61,465 nt of DNA, from positions 1-61,465 of the forward strand of contig CAMFDU010000003.1 in assembly GCA_945949175.1 (NCBI GenBank), given 5' to 3'. Every line of letters starts with the position of its first letter. Position 1 is the first letter of the stretch. Made by a program: the position numbers and the translations under genes. This document shows, piece after piece, positions 46,913 through 55,732 of this stretch. This stretch comes from Gulosibacter massiliensis. GTDB lineage: Bacteria > Actinomycetota > Actinomycetes > Actinomycetales > Microbacteriaceae. The notes below the pieces were generated by a model. That model had not been told where the DNA came from. It worked only from the letters and a program-made list of their open reading frames with translations, and did not search any database.

Positions 46913-47254
46913 ATGGATCCGTTTACGCTGATGATGCTCGCCGTGCTGGCGCTCATGGTTGTTTTTATGATTCGTAACTCGCGCAAGCAGAAAGCTGATC
47001 GCGAAGCACTTGTTGAAAAGGTTGTCAAGGGTGCGAACGTTATGACGACGTCAGGAATTTTTGGAACGATTGTCTCTGTTGACGCCGAAGAGAATCAGAT
47101 TGTCCTTGAAACCACTCCTGGAACAAAGATCCGAATTCACCGACAGGCAGTGACCAGTGTTGTCGAGAAGTCGACCCCTGCGGCCACTGCGCCAACTCAA
47201 ACCGCGAAGACTGCAACAACGAAGCCCGCAGCCACAAAGCCTTCGACCAAGTAA
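46913..47254 (+). CDS. yajC: Preprotein translocase subunit YajC
   Basis: 113-residue single-span membrane protein accessory to SecDF. The helix is at about residues 4-22 (LMMLAVLALMVVFMI), then the conserved GANVMTTSGIFGTIVSVDAEEN, and a low-complexity Thr/Ala/Lys tail. GAAAGGA lies 14 bases before the ATG. secD follows after 14 bases. Confidence 0.93.
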   Translation: MDPFTLMMLAVLALMVVFMIRNSRKQKADREALVEKVVKGANVMTTSGIFGTIVSVDAEENQIVLETTPGTKIRIHRQAVTSVVEKSTPAATAPTQTAKTATTKPAATKPSTK

Positions 47255-47268
47255 CGTAGCGAACGAAC

Positions 47269-48996
47269 GTGGCGACAACGAGTACTTCTTCACGAGCGCG
47301 CCGGGCGCTCGTCTGGCTTGCCGTTGTGTTCGCGGCGTTCGGAGCCCTGATTTCCTCAGGTGTCGTATTCGATAACGCGGGCTGGACGCCCAAACTCGCG
47401 CTGGACCTCGAAGGTGGAACTCAGATCATTCTGAACCCGCAAATCGCGGTCGGCACCACCGTGACAGAAGAAGAACTTGCTCAAGCGGTCGGCATCATTC
47501 GGCAACGAGTTGACGCTACGGGTGTAAGTGAAGCCGAAGTTACGACTCAGGGCGGTACGAACATCGTCGTATCGATTCCAGGGACGCCCGACCAGGCGAC
47601 GCTAGATCGAATTCGATCGTCCGCGAAATTGGAGTTCCGCCCTGTACTCATCACGGATTTCTCCGATGTCGTGAACCAGGTCGCAACGAATGTTGCGCAG
47701 GCGTTGGCAGAAGACCCCAATGCGGACCTGAGTTCCCTAGGGACACCTGGAACGCCCGCTTCCTGGGCGGAGCCTGCCGGTGAGCCCGTTAATTTCAGTG
47801 ATTTGAACTGGGTGACACCCGAAATCTACCAGGCCTATTTGACCACCCCTTGTGATGTGCTGGATGCTTCCGGGGCGAACACTGCCGACCCGACAAAGCC
47901 CTTGACGGTGTGTGCGGACGACCAGTCGTACAAATACATTCTCGGTCCGGCCGAAGTTGACGGAGCAATGGTTTCGGACGCCACCGCGAATTACATTCCT
48001 GGCGCAAATGGTGTGCAGACGAACGAGTGGGGTGTATACCTAACGTTCAATGCCGCCGGAACCGCGGCATTCGCTGATGTCACTTCGCGTCTGACGACTC
48101 TGCAGGGCGCGCAGAATCAGTTCGCCATCGTGCTTGACGGCAAGGTGATTTCTGCACCGCGAACACTCGCGGCGATTCCCGACGGAAAACCCGTAATCTC
48201 TGGTTCATTCACCGAGCTGTCATCGAAAGCATTGGCCGATCAGCTTAAATTCGGCGCTTTACCCATCGGGTTCGAGGTGCAGTCGAGCGACACGGTCACT
48301 CCGACGCTCGGTATTGCGCAATTGGAGAGCGGTCTGCTGGCCGGTGCGATCGGACTTCTTCTCGTCGTAATTTATGCGATCTTCCAGTACCGGGCGTTGT
48401 CGATCGTGACAATCAGTTCGCTTGTAGTCGCGGCGGGCCTCACCTACGTGGTGATTACGTACTTGTCGCAAGCAAACGGGTACCGACTTTCCCTTGCGGG
48501 GGTCGCGGGACTTATCGTCGGTATCGGTGTCACAGCCGACTCGTTCATTGTCTATTTCGAACGTGTGCGAGACGAACTCCGAGAGGGACGTTCGATTATT
48601 GCCGCTGTCGAAACAGGATGGAAACGGGCATATCGAACCATTCTTGTATCGGGCGCAGTCAACTTGTTGGCCTCGGTTGTCCTTTTCGCACTCGCTGTGG
48701 GCAACGTGCGTGGTTTCGCCTTCACTCTCGGTGTGACCACGGTGGTGGACCTTCTCATCGTCACCTTGTTCACCCACCCCCTACTTCAACTACTTGCGCG
48801 CACTCGCTTCTTCACTTCTGGGCATGCGTGGAGCGGTCTGGACGGCAGCGCACTCGGCGCCGTATACCGGGGACGCGGTGAATTCCGTGTTGATAAATCA
48901 GTATCGGCCGGCAAGCGCGCGCGAGTGTCGAACGAGTCCCACAAGCGTCAGTCCATCGCCGAACGCAAGGCTGCAGAAAACGGAGGCGACCAGTGA
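47269..48996 (+). CDS. secD: Protein translocase subunit SecD
   Basis: 575-residue RND-type membrane protein that uses proton motive force to help SecYEG pull proteins out. One N-terminal helix, a large extracytoplasmic P1 domain (LALDLEGGTQIIL; FRPVLI), and five C-terminal helices with GLIVGIGVTADSFIVYFERVRDE. The segment around residues 125-205, including a pair of Cys, is an actinobacteria-typical insertion. GTG start without a good ribosome site. Overlaps secF by 4 bases. Confidence 0.95.
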   Translation: MATTSTSSRARRALVWLAVVFAAFGALISSGVVFDNAGWTPKLALDLEGGTQIILNPQIAVGTTVTEEELAQAVGIIRQRVDATGVSEAEVTTQGGTNIVVSIPGTPDQATLDRIRSSAKLEFRPVLITDFSDVVNQVATNVAQALAEDPNADLSSLGTPGTPASWAEPAGEPVNFSDLNWVTPEIYQAYLTTPCDVLDASGANTADPTKPLTVCADDQSYKYILGPAEVDGAMVSDATANYIPGANGVQTNEWGVYLTFNAAGTAAFADVTSRLTTLQGAQNQFAIVLDGKVISAPRTLAAIPDGKPVISGSFTELSSKALADQLKFGALPIGFEVQSSDTVTPTLGIAQLESGLLAGAIGLLLVVIYAIFQYRALSIVTISSLVVAAGLTYVVITYLSQANGYRLSLAGVAGLIVGIGVTADSFIVYFERVRDELREGRSIIAAVETGWKRAYRTILVSGAVNLLASVVLFALAVGNVRGFAFTLGVTTVVDLLIVTLFTHPLLQLLARTRFFTSGHAWSGLDGSALGAVYRGRGEFRVDKSVSAGKRARVSNESHKRQSIAERKAAENGGDQ

Positions 48997-49994
48997 GTGC
49001 TATCACGCGATTCGGAAACCGCCTGTACACAGGTGAAACCAGTATCAACTTCATCGGCCGCCGCGTCGTGTGGTACCTATTGTCGGCAACCCTCATCGTT
49101 ATTGCGGTAGCGATCACGTCGCTACGCGGCGGGTTCGCCTTCGGAATCGAATTCCGCGGCGGTTCGGAGTTTCAGATATCCAACCCTGCATCAACCGATA
49201 CCTCGATAGCCGAGCAGACCATCACATCCGAAGTTGGTGCGGCCGCCGCACCGAAGATCTCAATCGTGGGCGGCAAATCTGTTCGCGTCCAAACCGAACA
49301 GTTGACGGCCGAGGAAACTGATGCGCTTCGTGTTTCCCTAGCGGACGCCTACTCGGTTCCGGTCGAACAGGTGACATCATCGTTCATCGGGGCATCGTGG
49401 GGTTCGGACATCACAAGTCAAGCGCTGAGGGCATTAGTGATATTCCTCGTGCTCGTCAGTATCGTGATGGCTCTGTATTTCCGAACGTGGAAGATGTCTG
49501 TGGCCGCGATGGTTGCCGTCGTCCACGACCTCACTATCACGGCCGCAATATATGGCGCATTCGGTCTTGAGGTCACTCCCGCGGCAGTAATCGGGCTCTT
49601 GACGATTCTCGGTTACTCGCTTTATGACACCGTTGTGGTGTTCGACAAGATTCGTGAGAACACGTCGATTGCGTATGACGAATCGAAGCGCACGTTTGCC
49701 GAGTCGGTAAACCTCGCAGTGAATCAGACGCTGGTGCGCTCGATCAACACCAGTGTGGTCGCCGCGCTCCCCGTCGCGTCCATTTTGTTTATTGGGTCTC
49801 TCCTCTTAGGAGCTGGAACCCTTCGTGACATCGCGCTGAGCCTGTTCGTAGGGATTTTGTGCGGTGCGTATTCGACGATGTTTATCGCTGCACCGTTGTA
49901 CGCGCAACTTCGAGAAGGTGAGTCTGAGACGACAAAACAGGGTCGCGGCGAACGGACCGAAATTGTCCGCAACGCGTCCGGAGCTGTCCGCTAA
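48993..49994 (+). CDS. secF: Protein translocase subunit SecF
   Basis: 333-residue partner of SecD with six helices. GIEFRGGSEFQI in the periplasmic domain and GYSLYDTVVVFDKIRENT in the membrane domain (conserved Asp/Arg region). GTG start with GGAGG 6 bases upstream, overlapping the secD stop. The tail (about 30 residues) is charged. rel follows after 33 bases. Confidence 0.96.
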   Translation: MSAITRFGNRLYTGETSINFIGRRVVWYLLSATLIVIAVAITSLRGGFAFGIEFRGGSEFQISNPASTDTSIAEQTITSEVGAAAAPKISIVGGKSVRVQTEQLTAEETDALRVSLADAYSVPVEQVTSSFIGASWGSDITSQALRALVIFLVLVSIVMALYFRTWKMSVAAMVAVVHDLTITAAIYGAFGLEVTPAAVIGLLTILGYSLYDTVVVFDKIRENTSIAYDESKRTFAESVNLAVNQTLVRSINTSVVAALPVASILFIGSLLLGAGTLRDIALSLFVGILCGAYSTMFIAAPLYAQLREGESETTKQGRGERTEIVRNASGAVR

Positions 49995-50027
49995 CGTCAC
50001 CCGCCTAAACTAAAGGCAGGAGGCGTC

Positions 50028-52280
50028 ATGTCGGATTCCATTTCCAGCGGTTCGGCACAGCGTCGCGCTCTTCTCCCTCGACTCTTTTCACGGTCGGAAA
50101 CCGGGGGCGCGCTCGAACGTATCCTTCGAGCCCTTCGTCAAACAAACCCTCGGGCGGACGTCGCAATTGTGGAACGCGCCTATCAGGTTGCCAAAACAGC
50201 ACATGCAGGTCAACTCCGAAAATCAGGAGAACCGTACATCACTCACCCGCTTGCGGTCGCCGAAATTCTCGTGGAATTGGGTATCGGGGCGAAAACGATC
50301 GCCGCGGCGCTCTTGCACGACACTGTCGAGGACACCGCATATACCCTCGACGCGGTAACTCAGGATTTCGGTGCCGAAATTAGTCTGCTGGTTGACGGTG
50401 TTACCAAACTTGACAAGTTGAAACTTGGCGAGGACGCGCAGGCTGAGACCGTTCGCAAGATGGTCGTGGCGATGTCAAAGGACATTCGGGTGATTCTGAT
50501 CAAGCTCGCAGACCGTCTTCACAATGCTCGAACATGGGGGTTCGTCGATTCCGAATCGGCTGAGCGCAAAGCCCGCGAAACGCTTGAAATTTACGCGCCG
50601 TTGGCACACCGTCTCGGTATTCAGACAATTAAGTGGGAGCTTGAGGACCTTTCGTTTGCGGTCTTGCACCCAAAGCTTTATGTCGAAATCGATTCCCTTG
50701 TATCGGAACGCACACCCGAAAGCGATCGCTTCGTAAACGAGATTATCGATCAAATATCCGGTGACCTCAAGACGGCTCGTGTCAAAGCCCAGGTGGCCGG
50801 TCGTCAAAAGCAGCATTATTCGATCTACCAAAAGATGATTCGACAGTCGCGCGATTTCCAAGAGATTTACGATCTAACTGGAATTCGAATTTTGGTTTCG
50901 TCGATTCGCGACTGTTATGCCGCTCTTGGAGCAGTTCACGCGCGGTGGAATCCAATTCCGGGTCGTTTCAAGGATTACATCGCAACGCCAAAATTCAACC
51001 TGTACCAGTCCTTACACACAACTGTTTTTGGCCCCGATGGCAAAGCAGTAGAGATCCAGATCCGCACGATGGATATGCACAAACGTGCCGAGTACGGTGT
51101 CGCCGCCCACTGGAAATACAAAGAGCGCCAAGTGTTGGGTAGTAAATCGAGTGATGAGATTTTGCCGGACGAGAACATGGCGTGGCTTGCGCACATTACC
51201 GACTGGGAAGGCGAGACAGAGGATCCGTCTGAGTTCTTGGACACGCTTCGATACGAAATCGGGGCAAAAGAAGTTTACGTTTTCACGCCAAAGGGAAAGG
51301 TGATTGGGCTTTCCGTCGGCGCGACACCCGTCGACTTCGGTTACGCGGTTCACACCGAAATCGGCCACCGAGTTATGGGCGCCAAGGTCAACGGTCGGCT
51401 GGTGCCACTGGACACACAACTCGGGTCGGGCGACACCGTCGAGGTGTTGACGTCAAAGAATCCCGAGGCCGGACCCAGCCAAGACTGGTTGAATTTCGCC
51501 ACCAGCCAGCGGGCGCGCTCAAAGATTCGGAGTTGGTTCACGAAGGAGCGCCGTGACGATGCGATTGAAAGTGGTCGCGAAGCTCTCGCGAAGGTTGTGC
51601 GCAAAAAGAACCTGTCGCTGTCTCGTGTTCTGTCCGCCCAAAACCTCGCGTCGGTTGCCACTGGACTGAAGTACGAAAACGTCGACAGCCTCTACGCGGC
51701 TCTCGGTGAAGGTCAGGTATCTACGCAATCGGTGTTGGAAAAGATCATGGTTTTCGTCAACGACGTGGAACACGACGATGACAGTGTTTTCGTTGTACCG
51801 ACACGTAAACCGACGGCCACTCGAGATAACGACTCGGGAGTACTGGTTCGCGGAGCGGCGGACATCCTCGTCAAGCTGGCGAAGTGTTGCACGCCCGTCC
51901 CTGGTGACGGAATCGTCGGGTTCATCACTCGCGGAAATGGCGTAAGTGTTCACCGCGAGGATTGCCCCAACGTCAAGGGATTCGACGACGAGCGCGAACG
52001 CATGATTGAGGTTGAATGGGCGGGAACGTCTTCAACGGTATTCCGTGTTCACATTCAAGTCGAGGCACTTGATCGGGGCGGTTTGTTGTCTGATATCACC
52101 CGTGTTCTCTCTGAACATCACGTCAACATTCTGACGGCAACCGTGCAGACCGATTCTCAACGCCTCGCAACATCACGTTTCGTCTTCGAGATGTCGGACA
52201 CCACCCACCTCGACCGGGTGTTGTCGGCAGTGAGACGAATTGATGCGGTCTACGACGTGTACCGCGTCAACGCGGGCTAG
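50028..52280 (+). CDS. rel: Bifunctional (p)ppGpp synthetase/hydrolase
   Basis: 750-residue long RelA/SpoT homologue, central to the stringent response. The HD hydrolase domain is intact (AALLHDTVEDT); the synthetase domain has FKDYIATPKFNLYQSLHTTV; TGS (about 400-460) and C-terminal ACT domains are present. Both activities are expected. AGGAGG before the ATG. It ends on CTAG shared with the convergent DUF349 gene. Confidence 0.97.
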   Translation: MSDSISSGSAQRRALLPRLFSRSETGGALERILRALRQTNPRADVAIVERAYQVAKTAHAGQLRKSGEPYITHPLAVAEILVELGIGAKTIAAALLHDTVEDTAYTLDAVTQDFGAEISLLVDGVTKLDKLKLGEDAQAETVRKMVVAMSKDIRVILIKLADRLHNARTWGFVDSESAERKARETLEIYAPLAHRLGIQTIKWELEDLSFAVLHPKLYVEIDSLVSERTPESDRFVNEIIDQISGDLKTARVKAQVAGRQKQHYSIYQKMIRQSRDFQEIYDLTGIRILVSSIRDCYAALGAVHARWNPIPGRFKDYIATPKFNLYQSLHTTVFGPDGKAVEIQIRTMDMHKRAEYGVAAHWKYKERQVLGSKSSDEILPDENMAWLAHITDWEGETEDPSEFLDTLRYEIGAKEVYVFTPKGKVIGLSVGATPVDFGYAVHTEIGHRVMGAKVNGRLVPLDTQLGSGDTVEVLTSKNPEAGPSQDWLNFATSQRARSKIRSWFTKERRDDAIESGREALAKVVRKKNLSLSRVLSAQNLASVATGLKYENVDSLYAALGEGQVSTQSVLEKIMVFVNDVEHDDDSVFVVPTRKPTATRDNDSGVLVRGAADILVKLAKCCTPVPGDGIVGFITRGNGVSVHREDCPNVKGFDDERERMIEVEWAGTSSTVFRVHIQVEALDRGGLLSDITRVLSEHHVNILTATVQTDSQRLATSRFVFEMSDTTHLDRVLSAVRRIDAVYDVYRVNAG

Positions 52281-53470
52281 CCGATAGCGGCAAGCCACTC
52301 CTTTTTTGAAGCGATTTCGGATTGAATCCGAGCCACCTCTTCAGCATCAGACACACCGGCCACCTTTTCTTCGAGCTGCGCAATGGATGCTTCGACTTGA
52401 GCTGCAAAACCTTCACGGAGAGCTACCTTCGCCGGATCCGTGCGTTCTAAGTGATCGGATTCGAGGGCTCTGACGTGTCTTTCGATGGCACGTATTCCGT
52501 CGTTGATTTTGCGTTCATCCGCCTTAGCAACATTACCGAGAAGGTCCCACTTGGTCCGAAGTTCACGGAAGCCTCGCTTAGCCACATCGGCGTCTTTCTC
52601 GCTGAGCAGGTGCTGATAGTGAGCGAGCAGTGCCGTTTTTGCCTCACTGTTTGCCGACCATTCGGCGGAACCGGCACTGTACAGTGCGTCGCCTGCCGCT
52701 TTGAAGCGGTCCCACAGTTGGTTGTCGAGGGCTCGTGCTGCGCGTGGTGCCTTTTTCCACTCCTCGAGTAGTGCGCGGTACTGACCGATTCCGTCCGCTC
52801 CCTTGACGTTGAGCGCCTCGGCCTTTTCACACAGGCTTGTCTTGATGCTCTTTGCTTCTTTATCCGCAGATTGCTTTGTCTGAAAGAACGCTCGCTGTGC
52901 TCGATCGAAGGTCTGACGGGCAGCCCTGAAACGGCTCCACAATTCGTCGGCGGCTTTTTTGGGAACTCGGTATGGAAGCTTCTGCTCTTCCTTCCATGAA
53001 TCAAACAATTCGCCGATTTCCTTCTGGGCGTTGCGCCAGTGGATGGAACCGTTGATTTGTGCTGCTATCGCTTCTACGCGCTCAACGATGGCCGTGCGGC
53101 GTTCCAAAGATTGTGCTGACGCTTCTTTGTTTTCAGCGTCCTGTTTTTCTTTCAGACCAGCGATTGACTCGGCGACCACACCGACTCTAAGGCGAAGGGC
53201 ATTGAGATCTCCGACCGCATGCGCATCTGTCAAGGAAACCACCAGTTTTTCAATGGCCGCCAACAAGTCTCGTGCCGAGGCGCCGGCCTTCGAACGCTGT
53301 TCGAGCAGCGTTACCTGCGACGCCAGCTCAGTGAATCGGGTGACATAAAATGCGAGAGCTTCGTCCGCTGGAACATCAACGACCTGGCCGACACTGCGCC
53401 AGTCGCCGTCTTTCACCCACACGGTGCCGTCAGCATCGACTCGTCCAAATGTTGTTTCGCTTTTTGCCAC
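52277..53470 (-). CDS. DUF349 coiled-coil protein
   Basis: 397-residue, highly charged, largely helical protein with at least four DUF349 repeats (for example PRAARALDNQLWDRFKAAGDAL and AKRGFRELRTKWDLLGNV). N-terminal cap MAKSETTFGRVDADGTVWV. DUF349 proteins are common beside rel and rarA in actinobacteria; their function is unclear. GTG start with TAATGT exactly 6 bases upstream and no ribosome site, so probably leaderless. Stop overlaps rel. Confidence 0.92.
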   Translation of the reverse strand: MAKSETTFGRVDADGTVWVKDGDWRSVGQVVDVPADEALAFYVTRFTELASQVTLLEQRSKAGASARDLLAAIEKLVVSLTDAHAVGDLNALRLRVGVVAESIAGLKEKQDAENKEASAQSLERRTAIVERVEAIAAQINGSIHWRNAQKEIGELFDSWKEEQKLPYRVPKKAADELWSRFRAARQTFDRAQRAFFQTKQSADKEAKSIKTSLCEKAEALNVKGADGIGQYRALLEEWKKAPRAARALDNQLWDRFKAAGDALYSAGSAEWSANSEAKTALLAHYQHLLSEKDADVAKRGFRELRTKWDLLGNVAKADERKINDGIRAIERHVRALESDHLERTDPAKVALREGFAAQVEASIAQLEEKVAGVSDAEEVARIQSEIASKKEWLAAIG

Positions 53471-53476
53471 CTGTCA

Positions 53477-53482
53477 ACATTA
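53477..53482 (-). promoter_or_regulatory. Putative -10 element of the DUF349 gene (leaderless start)
   Basis: TAATGT on the minus strand, exactly 6 bases before the GTG; fits TAnnnT. Confidence 0.45.
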
Positions 53483-53542
53483 CACAGCGCACGCCCTCTC
53501 GGATACATCGTTTCCGAACCGTTACCTAACCGAGCACACGCT

Positions 53543-53548
53543 TATCAT
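53543..53548 (+). promoter_or_regulatory. Putative -10 element of rarA (leaderless start)
   Basis: TATCAT, exactly 6 bases before the GTG. GGAGAG fills the gap, too near the start to act as a normal ribosome site, as in the PAC2 gene. Confidence 0.45.
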
Positions 53549-53554
53549 GGAGAG

Positions 53555-54856
53555 GTGACAGGCGAAGCGGGGCTTTTCGGCGGCACGGCTCCACTTGCCG
53601 TGCGGATGCGTCCACGATCCGTCGATGACATTCTCGGTCAATCACACCTTCTCGGCACAGGCTCACCGTTGCGTCAACTGGCCGATCCGTCGGGGAATGC
53701 AGGTGTTTCGGTAATCCTGTGGGGTCCCGCTGGAACCGGAAAAACGACAATCGCGCACGTCATTGCCCGGGCGTCCCTTCGTCCCTTCGTCGAGCTTTCC
53801 GCAGTTACCGCTGGCGTGAAGGATGTTCGCGAGGTGATGGAATCTGCCTTATCTCGAATCAGTGACGGTGGACCACCCACAATCCTGTTCCTTGACGAGA
53901 TTCACCGATTTACCAAGGCCCAGCAAGATGCGCTACTTCCGGGTGTCGAAAACGGTTGGGTGACTCTCATTGCTGCGACGACAGAAAACCCGTCGTTCAG
54001 CGTGATTACGCCACTACTGAGTCGATCCCTACTTCTCACACTCCGGCCGCTGACCGACGACGATGTGGCATCGCTCATTGTGCGCGCAGTCGACTCACCC
54101 GAGGGTCTCGCCACTGGAGTAACACTGGAAGCAAGTGCGCTCGCGGCGCTCGTTCGACTCTCGAGTGGTGACGCACGACGCGCCCTTACGACCCTCGAAG
54201 CAGCTGCGAACGTCGCTGGTGCCGGCGGAGTAATCACCGCAGAGACTGTGGCCATTGCGAGCGACCGAGCGCTGCTTCGATACGACCGAGCCGGTGACGA
54301 ACACTACGACGTGATCAGTGCCTTTATCAAATCCGTTCGGGGCAGTGACGTTGACGCATCGCTTCACTATTTGGCACGGATGATTGAAGCGGGCGAAGAT
54401 CCCCGATTTATCGCGCGACGTTTGGTAATCCTTGCCGCCGAAGACGTAGGCATAGCGGATCCGTCGTGCCTCACAATCGCGGTTGCCGCGGCTGATGCAG
54501 TGCAGCTGATCGGCATGCCAGAAGGTCGTATTCCCCTCGCTGAAGCGACAATTCATCTCGCGCTTGCGCCGAAATCAAACGCTGTGATTGTCGCGATAGA
54601 CGCAGCTATTCGAGACATCCGTGACGGTACGTTCAAACCGGTTCCGAAACACCTTCGCGATGCTCACTATTCCGGCGCAGACAAACTAGGGCACGGGAAA
54701 GACTATGTGTACCCGCACGATGTCGACGGGGGAGTCGCGGTCCAGCGGTATCGCGATGGCGACGCACCGAAGTACTACGAACCGAGTGGGCACGGGCGGG
54801 AGCACGAGATCGCTGAACGGCTCGCCCGCATCCGAGCAATCTTGGATGGTGGTTGA
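53555..54856 (+). CDS. rarA: Replication-associated recombination protein A
   Basis: 433-residue AAA+ clamp-loader-like ATPase (RarA/MgsA) acting at stalled replication forks. It has LAVRMRPRSVDDILGQSHLLG, Walker A WGPAGTGKTTIA, Walker B TILFLDEIHRF, sensor LIAATTENPSFSV, and the tetramerisation C-terminus with KPVPKHLRDAHY. The GTG at 53555 is chosen by homology and the -10 spacing; the frame stays open 112 codons upstream through the DUF349 start, which is not coding. Confidence 0.96.
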   Translation: MTGEAGLFGGTAPLAVRMRPRSVDDILGQSHLLGTGSPLRQLADPSGNAGVSVILWGPAGTGKTTIAHVIARASLRPFVELSAVTAGVKDVREVMESALSRISDGGPPTILFLDEIHRFTKAQQDALLPGVENGWVTLIAATTENPSFSVITPLLSRSLLLTLRPLTDDDVASLIVRAVDSPEGLATGVTLEASALAALVRLSSGDARRALTTLEAAANVAGAGGVITAETVAIASDRALLRYDRAGDEHYDVISAFIKSVRGSDVDASLHYLARMIEAGEDPRFIARRLVILAAEDVGIADPSCLTIAVAAADAVQLIGMPEGRIPLAEATIHLALAPKSNAVIVAIDAAIRDIRDGTFKPVPKHLRDAHYSGADKLGHGKDYVYPHDVDGGVAVQRYRDGDAPKYYEPSGHGREHEIAERLARIRAILDGG

Positions 54857-54896
54857 ATAGCGCACTGTTTGCCTTTCTGTTAGAGTAAAAGAACCA

Positions 54897-54935
54897 CTTG
54901 TGAAGACAGACGTGCGGCTGCGTCTCCTCCACAAG
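54897..54935 (+). promoter_or_regulatory. Nested hairpin in the rpsD leader
   Basis: Outer stem CTTGTG/CACAAG enclosing inner stem AGACG/CGTCT with an 8-base loop. It lies just downstream of a candidate -10 (TAGAGT, 54881-54886) and so would be near the 5' end of a leader of roughly 135 bases. It is a candidate for feedback control by S4. Confidence 0.4.
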
Positions 54936-54974
54936 AATCGGTGCCTGTAGCCGGCGCCGTGGCCCTCATGTTTC

Positions 54975-54994
54975 TCTCCCCGTTTGCGGGGAGA
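54975..54994 (+). promoter_or_regulatory. Stable hairpin in the rpsD leader (attenuator candidate)
   Basis: TCTCCCCG, loop TTTG, CGGGGAGA: a perfect 8-pair GC-rich stem 33 bases before the rpsD ATG, followed after 8 bases by GTTTTTCTT. It could terminate early or fold as part of a ribosomal-protein-binding site. Confidence 0.5.
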
Positions 54995-55027
54995 ATTCCA
55001 CTGTTTTTCTTACATGAAAAGGACACA

Positions 55028-55657
55028 ATGTCTGACAAGAACCGCACTCGCGCGAAGGTTCGCCTTTCGCGCGCCCTCGGCATCGCACTAACTCCGAAAG
55101 CCGCACGCCTTATGGGTGAAGGTGCTTTCCCTCCCGGCCAGCACGGTCGAACCAAGCGCAAGTCGGAAGGTGACTTTGCGATGCGTCTGCGCGAAAAGCA
55201 GCGTCTGCGCGCGCAATACGGTATTCGCGAAGCGCAGATGCGCAACACGTTTGACGAGGCGCGCCGCAACCAAGGACTAACTGGTGAAAACCTCGTCGAA
55301 CTTCTCGAAATGCGTCTCGACGCACTCGTGCTTCGCTCTGGTTTTGCGCGTACGTCGGCACAGGCGCGACAGATGGTTGTGCACCGCCACATCCTGGTCG
55401 ATGGTCAACTCGTAGACCGCCCGTCGTTCCGCGTCAAGCCGGGTCAAATGATCCATGTCAAAGAGCGCAGCGAATCAACCCCGCTGTTCCAGGACTCAGC
55501 CATCGGTGTCCACCGCGACGTGCTTCCTGCGGTTCCGGAATACCTTGACGTCAAGCTCGACAAGTTGCAGGCACGCCTAGTTCGCCGCCCGAAGCGCGCC
55601 GAGGTTCCCGTCACGTGTGAAGTTCAACTCGTTGTCGAGTATTACGCCGCACGCTAA
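55028..55657 (+). CDS. rpsD: 30S ribosomal protein S4
   Basis: 209-residue primary 16S-binding protein and a classical translational repressor in other bacteria. Start MSDKNRTRAKVRLSRALG with AAGGA 5 bases upstream. The zinc-free (Cys-less) N-terminal form, PPGQHGRTKRKSEGD, and the S4 RNA-binding domain (ARQMVVHRHILVDGQLV) are present. As usual in Microbacteriaceae it lies apart from the alpha operon, between rarA and alaS. The long upstream open frame is not coding but lies over a structured leader. Confidence 0.97.
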   Translation: MSDKNRTRAKVRLSRALGIALTPKAARLMGEGAFPPGQHGRTKRKSEGDFAMRLREKQRLRAQYGIREAQMRNTFDEARRNQGLTGENLVELLEMRLDALVLRSGFARTSAQARQMVVHRHILVDGQLVDRPSFRVKPGQMIHVKERSESTPLFQDSAIGVHRDVLPAVPEYLDVKLDKLQARLVRRPKRAEVPVTCEVQLVVEYYAAR

Positions 55658-55670
55658 AGCCCAACCGAGT

Positions 55671-55694
55671 GGGGTGGGCTTTCGAGCCCACCCC
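55671..55694 (+). terminator. Rho-independent terminator of rpsD
   Basis: GGGGTGGGCT, loop TTCG, AGCCCACCCC: a perfect 10-pair stem with a stable tetraloop, followed by TTTCTC. It is 14 bases after the rpsD stop and 39 bases ahead of alaS, the clearest terminator in the window. Confidence 0.88.
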
Positions 55695-55732
55695 TTTCTC
55701 ATTCCCCTAAACTTCTGACAAAGGAGTATTCG

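Noticed and set aside
53219-53554. 112-codon upstream extension of rarA
   Set aside because: It overlaps the start of the DUF349 gene on the other strand and shows no homology; the GTG at 53555 begins the conserved protein.
54941-55027. 29-codon N-terminal extension of S4
   Set aside because: S4 of this family starts at MSDKNRTRAKVRLS with a good ribosome site; the extension covers the leader hairpin.
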